Shown piece by piece: positions 1 through 5,194 of a stretch of DNA of 7,003 nt. This stretch comes from Brevundimonas sp. (GTDB taxonomy: Bacteria > Pseudomonadota > Alphaproteobacteria > Caulobacterales > Caulobacteraceae): positions 1 through 7,003 of the forward strand of contig JANJTI010000037.1 in NCBI GenBank assembly GCA_024711185.1, read 5' to 3'. A model generated the notes under the pieces. It worked only from the letters and a program-made list of their open reading frames with translations, was not told the DNA's origin and ran no database searches. Both the position numbers and the translations under genes were made by a program. Position 1 is the first letter of the stretch, and every line of letters begins with the position of its first letter.

Positions 1-60
1 GGGGCCCCCCCCCCCGGCGGGGGGTTTGGCCCCCTCACCCCACGCCCCGCGGGCGCGGGG
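1..60. other. G/C homopolymer-rich window edge, probable assembly or low-quality end
   Basis: Almost pure G and C, with runs such as twelve C at 5-15 region and repeated short self-complementary blocks. It is unlike the codon-structured sequence that follows. The beta-helix reading frame crosses it as Pro/Gly/Arg-rich residues without a stop, which is not typical of a beta-helix C-terminus. It may be a real GC-rich end, but an assembly artefact at a contig terminus is more likely. Confidence 0.5.
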
Positions 61-1332
61 GCGCCTGTGGGCCGCTTCGCGCCCGGGGTCGCGGCCGCGG
101 AACTGCGGGCGGCAGATGGATTGGGACCATACGCGGTTGCCGTGCGCCTCCACGCTGGCGCGCGGCTCGCGGTAGATCACCTCCCGCATGCGGCCGGCGA
201 AGACGTTGTCGACGATCACCGCGTGCCCGGCCGCCGCGGCGACCCCGACGGTGGAGGCCCGGATGCGGCTGTCCTCGAGCCGCAGTTCGCCGCTGTAGAG
301 GACCGCACCCTTGTCCGAGCGGCAGATGCGGCTGTCCCTGATCGAAACGGAGGCGCCCTCGACGACCACGCCTTCGACGTAGCCGCAGATGGCGGTGTTA
401 TCGACCTCGACCCGGCCGTAGTCGCGACCGGACCGCACCAGCAGGCCGATCGAGCGCGGCCCGAAGCTGTTCGGCGCGTCGGTTCCCTTCAGCGTCGTGG
501 CGGAGATGCGCGAGGTCTGGCCCGGGCCGGGGATCAGCTCGATCCCCGATTGGGCGCCGAGCACGGTCACCTCCCAGGCGTTCACCACCGCGCCGTCCGC
601 AACGATGGCCGGGGCGATGGTCTGGGCGTCGAGCACCGCGTTGCGAAGATCGAGCAGGCCGCCGTCGGCGTAGATGGCCGCGTCGTCGCCCGCATGGCGG
701 AACCCGACCCGGTTCATTACGATCTCGGCGCCATAGCCGACGACGCAGGCGGCGTCGCCGGCGCGGGGCGACGCGAAGACCATGTCGCGCACCTCGACCC
801 GGACGCCCTGCGCCACCGTCATGCATGGGAGGCCGTCAGGGGCCTGCAAGGTCAGATGGTCGGTGCGGCCCCAGTCGCGGGGGTCGAAGCCGCCCTCCCC
901 GATCAGCGTCAGCGGCTTGTCGATGTTCAGCCAGCCGACGCAGGGGCCGCCGCGGGCCCGCAGCACCAGGGTCCCCCCCGGACGCACGCGCCGCACGGCG
1001 TCCTCCACCGCACCGGTTCCCGGATTGCCGCCGCAATCGACCAGAACGATCTCTTCCCCGCCCGGCCGGTAGCCGTGCCCGCCCGCGTAGTAGTCGGGAC
1101 GCCAGTCGGGGCGGTGGCGGCGATAGTCGTAGCGGCGGTGCTGGTAGCCGCGGCTGCGATACGTACGTGTCGGCGGGTCGAGGAGGAGGCCGAAGTTCGG
1201 CCGGGTCTGGCTCTCCACCTTGGCCGCCACCTGGGCCCGCGCCGTCGGGGCGTCGAGCAGGGCGAAGGTTGCGATCGCCGCGGCGACGGCTGCGCCGCCG
1301 ACGATCAGGCCGATGGGGGTGCGGGTCGTCAT
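1..1332 (-). CDS. Secreted right-handed parallel beta-helix repeat protein (3' end not in window)
   Basis: The frame is open for 444 codons from an ATG at 1332 to the window edge with no stop, so the gene is partial or its end is corrupted. Residues 1-33 form a signal peptide: a hydrophobic stretch at ~8-26, then A-R-A before Q34. Residues 57-92 are a Tyr/Arg/His/Gly-rich linker. From ~95 to 400 short beta rungs repeat, each with alternating hydrophobic residues then Asn/Asp-rich turns (e.g. VRVEVRDMVF, AEIVMNRVGF, ASVSIRDSRI, GELRLEDSRI), the pattern of pectate-lyase-like beta-helices. Cys at 100, 131, 170, 196, 316, 337 and 407 could form disulfides in the periplasm. No catalytic motif of a known polysaccharide lyase was recognised, so the substrate is unknown. 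The start is fixed by a strong Shine-Dalgarno AAGGAGGG nine bases upstream. It lies 15 bp after the Sel1-repeat gene, so the two are probably co-transcribed. Residues after ~420 fall in suspect low-complexity sequence. Confidence 0.8.
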   Translation of the reverse strand, partial: MTTRTPIGLIVGGAAVAAAIATFALLDAPTARAQVAAKVESQTRPNFGLLLDPPTRTYRSRGYQHRRYDYRRHRPDWRPDYYAGGHGYRPGGEEIVLVDCGGNPGTGAVEDAVRRVRPGGTLVLRARGGPCVGWLNIDKPLTLIGEGGFDPRDWGRTDHLTLQAPDGLPCMTVAQGVRVEVRDMVFASPRAGDAACVVGYGAEIVMNRVGFRHAGDDAAIYADGGLLDLRNAVLDAQTIAPAIVADGAVVNAWEVTVLGAQSGIELIPGPGQTSRISATTLKGTDAPNSFGPRSIGLLVRSGRDYGRVEVDNTAICGYVEGVVVEGASVSIRDSRICRSDKGAVLYSGELRLEDSRIRASTVGVAAAAGHAVIVDNVFAGRMREVIYREPRASVEAHGNRVWSQSICRPQFRGRDPGREAAHRRPRARGAWGEGAKPPAGGGGP

Positions 1333-1341
1333 GGGTTCACG

Positions 1342-1349
1342 CCCTCCTT
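1342..1349 (-). promoter_or_regulatory. Strong ribosome binding site fused to the upstream stop codon
   Basis: Reading the minus strand, the TAA stop of the Sel1-repeat gene (1350-1348) runs directly into AAGGAGGG, leaving nine bases before the ATG at 1332. This decides the start of the beta-helix gene. It also implies that ribosomes terminating on the first gene release over the initiation site of the second, favouring coupled translation. Confidence 0.8.
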
Positions 1350-2823
1350 AGCGGCGCTGCGAACGAGAGACCTGGGCCAGCACCGCCTGCAGGCGTCCGG
1401 CCGAGGGGCCGAAGCCCGACAGGGCGGAGTCGATGCGAAGCGCCACCGCCTGGGCCTTGTCCTGGTCGGCGACACCCGACACCCCCAGGGCGAAGTAGCT
1501 GGACATGGCGAACTTGGCCTCGGGGCTGCCCTGGCGCGCGGCCTCCTCGAACCACCTGAACGCGCGGGCGTAGTCGGGCGGCAGGCCGATGCCCTCGGCG
1601 TACATCACCGCCAGCACCAGCTGCGCCTCGGACGAGCCGTTGACGGCCGCCAGCTGGATGGCGCGCACCCGCTCGAGGTAGGACAACCGCCCCTCCATCG
1701 GGTGGCCGAGCATGGCCTCGAGCGTCTCGATCTGCCGCTTCGACAGGTCCTCGGGTCGCTGGGGAGCCGTGTCGGTCACCCCGAGGTAACGCAGGGCCCG
1801 CCCCACATGTATGAACGGCAGTTCGCCGCCCATGCGTGACAGGGCGTACTCGTACGCGTCGCCCCGCGGCCGGCTCTCGTCCGAAAAGGGGACGCCCGAC
1901 TGCGGCGCGTCATTGGGATAGAATTCGAAGGGCGGGGTCCACTGGCGGGCCTTGGCCTCGACGAAGCCCCGGTAGCGGCTGCGTCCCGGGGCGGAGCGCT
2001 CGAAATCGCTCATCAGCACATAGGCGCCGACGTCGCCGGTCTGCACCGCGAGGTAGTTGTACAGATAGGCGTCCACGTCGTTCCGCGGGAACAGGCTGAC
2101 CGCGGTCCGGTATCCGCGACGACGCCGGTCGCCGCCACCCGGGTGGTCGCCGCCCCGGCCCCAGGCCTCGCGCGCCTCGCGGTTGTCCTCCGGCTCTCCG
2201 AAGGGCCCGTACAGGCCGTCGTGCAGGCGGGCGAGGGTGCGGAAGCCCTCCGCGTCCTGCGTGGACAGGACATAGATCACCCGGTCGCGAACCTCCTCCT
2301 GCTCCTGCCGCGTCATCTGGCCCAGAAGCCGGTCGAGGCGCTGGTAGGCGTTGTGGCGTTCCCAGGCGCGGCAGTCGTCGTAGCGTGACAGGGGCCGCCA
2401 CCCGCCCCACCCGTTGCGCGTCACGCGGTTGATCGGAGCGTAGCCCTCGTCGTTCGCAAGCGCCATGGCGTACCAGGTGGCGGCTTCGATCGGATCCTCG
2501 ATATTCTTGTCGGTGGCACGGGTGGCCGAATAGCGGGAGCCGAGCTCGAGCTGGGCGAAGAAGTCGCCGCGGAAGGCCGCGCGACGCAGGGCGCGCAGTC
2601 CGGTCTCCTGCGCATTGAATTCCGATCCGGTCAGCGACGCCGGGCGGGGGCAGCTGTTCGCCCGCGCATCGCCCTGCCAGAAGCGGACGCCGCCGCGATC
2701 CCCGCACGAGGCGACGGTCAGGGCCGCGACGGCAAGCACGCCCGCGACAGCTGCAACCGCCGCGGGGCGGCGCGAGCGTACGGGCCGCGAGCGTATTTCC
2801 TGGCTGGCTTCGCTCTCGGCCAT
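1348..2823 (-). CDS. Sel1-like repeat (TPR-type) lipoprotein
   Basis: A 491-residue protein with an Arg-rich n-region (11-19), a hydrophobic stretch (21-38) and a lipobox V-A-S-C ending at Cys40, so it is probably a lipid-anchored envelope protein. Gly at +2 gives no Asp inner-membrane retention signal. Sel1-type helical repeats are clear near the C-terminus: ~396-430 (SSEAQLVLAVMYAEGIG, then YARAFRWFEEAA) and ~432-465 (SPEAKFAMSSYFALGVSG). A diverged repeat lies at ~85-122 (FFAQLELGSRYS, EAATWYAMA). The middle (~190-330) shows no repeat I recognise and contains a Gly/Arg-rich, probably disordered segment at 222-240. Sel1 repeats act as protein-protein scaffolds; no enzymatic function is suggested. 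A GAGGGGAG purine run just upstream (2832-2825) supports the start. It heads a two-gene minus-strand unit with the beta-helix protein. An internal membrane anchor instead of lipidation is possible. Confidence 0.85.
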   Translation of the reverse strand: MAESEASQEIRSRPVRSRRPAAVAAVAGVLAVAALTVASCGDRGGVRFWQGDARANSCPRPASLTGSEFNAQETGLRALRRAAFRGDFFAQLELGSRYSATRATDKNIEDPIEAATWYAMALANDEGYAPINRVTRNGWGGWRPLSRYDDCRAWERHNAYQRLDRLLGQMTRQEQEEVRDRVIYVLSTQDAEGFRTLARLHDGLYGPFGEPEDNREAREAWGRGGDHPGGGDRRRRGYRTAVSLFPRNDVDAYLYNYLAVQTGDVGAYVLMSDFERSAPGRSRYRGFVEAKARQWTPPFEFYPNDAPQSGVPFSDESRPRGDAYEYALSRMGGELPFIHVGRALRYLGVTDTAPQRPEDLSKRQIETLEAMLGHPMEGRLSYLERVRAIQLAAVNGSSEAQLVLAVMYAEGIGLPPDYARAFRWFEEAARQGSPEAKFAMSSYFALGVSGVADQDKAQAVALRIDSALSGFGPSAGRLQAVLAQVSRSQRR

Positions 2824-2860
2824 ACTCCCCTCGCACCCCAGATTTCGGGCCGCGCCCGGT

Positions 2861-2918
2861 CGTTAACCTTTGCGCGACCCGACAGTCCGGTCCAGTTAAG
2901 GTCCTGTCAAGGTTAACG
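2861..2918. promoter_or_regulatory. 10-bp perfect inverted repeat with GTTAACC cores, possible operator
   Basis: CGTTAACCTT at 2861-2870 is the exact reverse complement of AAGGTTAACG at 2909-2918, with 38 bp between (48 bp centre to centre). It lies 38 to 95 bp upstream of the Sel1-repeat start, in the divergent promoter region. Between the arms is TTAA-N7-TCAA (2896-2910), one base from the TTAA-N7-TTAA site of the alphaproteobacterial regulator CtrA. A TTGACA hexamer lies on the minus strand at 2910-2905, but no convincing -10 is seen at the usual spacing. The regulatory role is inferred. Confidence 0.45.
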
Positions 2919-2968
2919 CCGTTTTGCGAGAAAGCGTTGCCGCAGGGCGGCCATTTTATGACCGGTGG

Positions 2969-3022
2969 CGGACTCTCCGAGGCGAATCAGCTGCTTGGGA
3001 CTTCGCCTCACGGGGGAGTCCG
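2969..3022 (+). promoter_or_regulatory. Two-tier dyad / long hairpin in the leader of the methionine sulfoxide reductase gene
   Basis: The outer arms CGGACTC (2969-2975) and GAGTCCG (3016-3022) are perfect complements. Inside them 2976-2978 can pair with 3013-3015 (one G-U), and GAGGCGAA (2979-2986) pairs perfectly with TTCGCCTC (3002-3009). A three-base bulge (3010-3012) and a 15-base loop remain. The stem totals about 18 bp. It ends 61 bp before the ATG and has no following T-run, so a simple terminator is unlikely. It could be a structured 5' leader, a small RNA or a protein-binding dyad. It matches no riboswitch class that I recognise. Confidence 0.5.
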
Positions 3023-3028
3023 GCGGCC

Positions 3029-3057
3029 TCGCCAGCGGCCGCGCCTCCGCCTATATC
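3029..3057 (+). promoter_or_regulatory. Weak candidate promoter for the fRMsr-led operon
   Basis: TATATC at 3052-3057 is the most A/T-rich -10-like hexamer close to the gene, with TCGCCA 17 bases upstream as a poor -35 (four of six matches each). It would start transcription about 20 bases before the ATG. An alternative is the A/T-rich ATTTTATGAC at 2953-2962, which would place the start near 2969, at the foot of the hairpin. Neither is strong. Confidence 0.25.
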
Positions 3058-3070
3058 CGGCCCCGCCTCC

Positions 3071-3075
3071 CGGAG
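3071..3075 (+). promoter_or_regulatory. Ribosome binding site deciding the start at 3084
   Basis: CGGAG eight bases before ATG 3084 selects this start over the in-frame ATGs at 2937 and 2958. Those would add a Pro/Arg/Gly-rich N-terminus unlike the family and would run through the hairpin. Confidence 0.6.
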
Positions 3076-3083
3076 ATGCCCCG

Positions 3084-3578
3084 ATGTCCTACGTCGCCCG
3101 CGACGACCGCCCCGCTGACAAGGCCGCCCGCTATGCGGAGGTCGAGGATGAGATCCTCGCGGTGCTGGAGGGCGAACCCGATCGTGTCGCCCGGATGGCG
3201 ACCGTCGCCTCGATGCTGGTCGACGCCTTCCCGATCTTCTTCTGGACCGGCTTCTACGTCGTCGATCCGGCCAAGCGCGACGAACTCGTCGTCGGTCCCT
3301 ACCAAGGGACCCTCGGCTGCCTGCGGATCCCGTTCGGTCGGGGCGTTTGCGGGGCTGCGGCGGCGACCCGAGCCACCCAGGTGGTCGAGGACGTTCACGC
3401 CTTCCCCGGCCATATCGCCTGCGACAGCCGCTCGGCCAGCGAGATCGTCGTGCCCGTGTCCGATGCGGACGGGAACCTGATCGCTGTGCTCGACATCGAC
3501 GCCACGGAGAAGGCCGCCTTCGACGCGGTCGACGCCCGGGCGCTGGAGCGGCTTATGGGCAGGGTGTTCGGGGTCTGA
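3084..3578 (+). CDS. msrC: Free methionine-(R)-sulfoxide reductase (GAF domain)
   Basis: This cytosolic enzyme reduces free L-methionine-(R)-sulfoxide to methionine, normally using thioredoxin; it does not act on protein-bound methionine sulfoxide. The 164 residues make up a single GAF domain, the usual length for this family (E. coli MsrC/YebR). The three family cysteines are present at 79, 89 and 113 in GPYQGTLGCLRIPFGRGVCG and HIACDSRSASE. Their 10 and 24 residue spacing matches the resolving/catalytic set in E. coli (84, 94, 118, the last catalytic). The GxxCG and DVHxFPGHIACD motifs and the end IAVLDIDA are typical. The start at 3084 is chosen for its Shine-Dalgarno and because homology begins there. 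It is divergent from the Sel1-repeat gene and 32 bp before the dehydrogenase gene, so it probably heads the operon. Confidence 0.93.
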   Translation: MSYVARDDRPADKAARYAEVEDEILAVLEGEPDRVARMATVASMLVDAFPIFFWTGFYVVDPAKRDELVVGPYQGTLGCLRIPFGRGVCGAAAATRATQVVEDVHAFPGHIACDSRSASEIVVPVSDADGNLIAVLDIDATEKAAFDAVDARALERLMGRVFGV

Positions 3579-3599
3579 TCATCTGCTAAGCGGAGCCGC

Positions 3600-3605
3600 A
3601 GGAGG
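3600..3605 (+). promoter_or_regulatory. Strong ribosome binding site of the SDR gene
   Basis: AGGAGG five bases before ATG 3611, in the 32-bp gap after the reductase gene. There is no room for a terminator hairpin here, so read-through from the upstream gene is likely. Confidence 0.7.
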
Positions 3606-3610
3606 ACGAC

Positions 3611-4288
3611 ATGTCGCAACGGGTGATCGCCGTAACCGGCGGACACGGGGAGCTGGGCCGGGCGGTGGTCGAGGCAGCGGTCGCCGACGGCCTGCAGGTC
3701 GCCGTGATCGACCATGCCGCCGGCCCCGGCGTGCCCGAGGGCGTGCTGGAGCTCGGCGGCGTCGATCTGACGGACGGGCAGGCGGCGCGCCGCGCCGTGG
3801 ATGCGGCCGCTGAGCGTTTCGGCCATCTCGACGCCCTGCTCAACATCGCCGGCGGCTTCGTCTGGCAGACCACGGACGACGCCGAGCCGGCCTGGGACCG
3901 CATGCACGCGCTCAACCTGAAAACGGCGCTGAACGCCAGCCGCGCCGCACTCCCCTGGTTGAAGCGCTCGGAGGACGGCCGCATCGTCAATGTCGGGGCG
4001 AACGCGGCGCTGAAGAGCGCCGCGGGCATGGGCGCCTACGCCGCCTCCAAGGCGGCGGTGCACCGGCTCACGGAAAGTCTCGCGGAGGAGCTGAAGACAA
4101 CCTCCGTCACAGTCAACGCCGTCCTGCCGTCGATCCTCGACACGCCGCAGAACCGTGTAGACATGCCCGAGGCCGACCCGTCGAAATGGGTCCGGCCGGC
4201 CGACCTCGCGCGGGTCATGCTGTTCCTCGCATCCCCGGACAGCCGGGCGATCACGGGCGCGCTGATCCCCGTCGTCGGCCGCGTCTGA
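3611..4288 (+). CDS. Short-chain dehydrogenase related to quinoid dihydropteridine reductase
   Basis: A 225-residue Rossmann-fold NAD(P)-dependent oxidoreductase of the SDR superfamily, expected in the cytosol. The cofactor loop is TGGHGELG (9-16), closer to the GGxGxLG loop of dihydropteridine reductase than to classical TGxxxGxG. NIAGG (78-82) is the NAG-type motif, and Tyr143/Lys147 (YAASK) is the catalytic pair. The position of the usual catalytic Ser, 13 residues before the Tyr, is Ala130. From memory, human QDPR also lacks that Ser and shares the blocks AALxxxxGMxxY, AVHxLxxSLA and LDTPxNRxxMPEADxSxW, seen here at ~132-143, 149-158 and 176-193. This places the protein in a QDPR-like branch. 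The substrate is unknown; a pteridine is one possibility, but no aromatic amino-acid hydroxylase is in the window. Its TGA overlaps the ATG of the next gene. Confidence 0.88.
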   Translation: MSQRVIAVTGGHGELGRAVVEAAVADGLQVAVIDHAAGPGVPEGVLELGGVDLTDGQAARRAVDAAAERFGHLDALLNIAGGFVWQTTDDAEPAWDRMHALNLKTALNASRAALPWLKRSEDGRIVNVGANAALKSAAGMGAYAASKAAVHRLTESLAEELKTTSVTVNAVLPSILDTPQNRVDMPEADPSKWVRPADLARVMLFLASPDSRAITGALIPVVGRV

Positions 4289-5127
4289 TGCGCCCCGCCC
4301 GCTCGGTCCTGTTCCTGCCGGCCAGCAATCCGCGGGCGATCGAGAAGGCGCGCGCCCTGCCCTGCGACGTCGCCATCCTCGACCTTGAGGACGCCGTCGC
4401 CCCCGAGGCCAAGTCCGACGCCCGCGCCGCCGCCGTCGAGGCGGTGCGGGCGGGCGGGTTTGCGCCGCGCATCGGGGTCAGGATCAATGGCTTGGACACG
4501 CCCTGGGGCGAGGCCGATCTCGCGGCGTTGGCGGCCAGCGGCGTCCAGTTGATCGTCGCCCCCAAGGTGGACGACGCCGCGGCGGTTCGGGGTCTCGCAG
4601 GACGCGTTCCCGCCGGGGCGGCCCTGTGGGCCATGATCGAGACGCCGGGGGCGCTGCTCGACCTGCCGGCCATCGCCCGCGCCGCCGCGGCCGCGCCGCT
4701 GGAGGCGCTGATGCTGGGCGTGAACGATCTGGCCGTCGGCCTTGGAACCGGCGCCGCGCCGGATCGCGAGCCGCTGAAGCCGTGGCTCGCCGCTACCGTC
4801 GCGGCGGCGCGTGCGCATGGATTGATGGCGATCGACGGGGTCTACAATGACTTCGCGGACGCCCCGGGCTTCGCCGCCGAGAGCGCCCAGGCCCGGCTCT
4901 ACGGATTCGACGGCAAGAGCCTGATCCATCCGTCGCAGATCGAGCCGGCCAACGCCGCCTTCTCACCCTCTGCGGAGGACGCGACCCGGGCCCGCGCCGT
5001 CGTCGCCGCCTTCGCGGCCCCGGGGGCCGCGGGCAAGGGGGCCATCCGCGTCGAGGGTCGCATGGTCGAGCGGCTTCATCTCGCCGCAGCCGAGCGCCTG
5101 CTGGCCCGGCTCGACCCGGGCCGCTGA
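4288..5127 (+). CDS. HpcH/HpaI-family CoA ester lyase (CitE-like)
   Basis: A 279-residue TIM-barrel lyase of the citrate lyase beta-subunit/malyl-CoA lyase group. These enzymes cleave (or condense, or hydrolyse) 3-hydroxyacyl-CoA esters such as malyl-CoA or citramalyl-CoA, using Mg2+. Visible motifs are RSVLFLPASNP (5-15), LDLEDAV (31-37), VRIN with Arg64, PKV with Lys93, IETP with Glu118, GVNDLA with Asp147, and FDGKSLIHPSQ (207-217). Glu118 and Asp147 are the expected metal ligands and Arg64 contacts the carboxylate. The length fits a stand-alone enzyme, and the other citrate lyase subunits (CitD, CitF) are not in the window, so true citrate lyase is unlikely. The exact substrate cannot be read. 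Its ATG overlaps the stop of the SDR gene (TGATG, 4286-4290) with no strong Shine-Dalgarno, implying coupled translation. A longer in-frame start at 4186 lies inside the SDR gene and is rejected. Confidence 0.9.
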   Translation: MRPARSVLFLPASNPRAIEKARALPCDVAILDLEDAVAPEAKSDARAAAVEAVRAGGFAPRIGVRINGLDTPWGEADLAALAASGVQLIVAPKVDDAAAVRGLAGRVPAGAALWAMIETPGALLDLPAIARAAAAAPLEALMLGVNDLAVGLGTGAAPDREPLKPWLAATVAAARAHGLMAIDGVYNDFADAPGFAAESAQARLYGFDGKSLIHPSQIEPANAAFSPSAEDATRARAVVAAFAAPGAAGKGAIRVEGRMVERLHLAAAERLLARLDPGR

Positions 5128-5158
5128 GCGGCGTATCCAGTCCGTCCAGAAACAGAAC

Positions 5159-5175
5159 GCGCCCGGACCGGGCGC
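5159..5175. repeat. GC-rich palindrome upstream of the ketosynthase gene
   Basis: GCGCCCGG-A-CCGGGCGC is a perfect 8-bp dyad around one base, 19 bases before the ATG at 5195 in the only sizeable gap (67 bp) inside the operon. There is no T-run, so it is not a clear intrinsic terminator. It may be an operator or a translation-modulating hairpin. Confidence 0.4.
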
Positions 5176-5194
5176 CGGAGCGCATCGGGACTCC

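Noticed and set aside
67..1839. 590-codon plus-strand open frame
   Set aside because: It is antisense to the beta-helix and Sel1-repeat genes, crosses their junction, and has Arg/Ala/Gly/His-rich composition with no recognisable domain. Long antisense frames are common at this GC content.
1910..2836. 308-codon minus-strand frame overlapping the Sel1-repeat gene
   Set aside because: Arg/Pro-rich out-of-frame translation of the Sel1-repeat gene, without repeats or a signal sequence of its own.
2882..2910. Minus-strand sigma-70 promoter from TTGACA at 2910-2905
   Set aside because: The -35 is perfect, but hexamers at 16-18 bp spacing (e.g. GACTGT) do not resemble a -10, so it is not listed as a promoter on its own.
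2969..3022. tRNA or known riboswitch
   Set aside because: The 7-bp outer stem recalls an acceptor stem, but 54 bases with no T-loop or anticodon arm cannot be a tRNA. I recognise no SAM or other riboswitch core.
2937..3083. N-terminal extension of the methionine sulfoxide reductase from ATG 2937
   Set aside because: The added 49 residues are Pro/Arg/Gly-rich, unlike the family, and pass through the hairpin. The ATG at 3084 has a good Shine-Dalgarno and gives the normal family length.
3395..4063. 222-codon minus-strand open frame
   Set aside because: It lies opposite the methionine sulfoxide reductase and SDR genes, whose motifs are intact, so it is a shadow frame.
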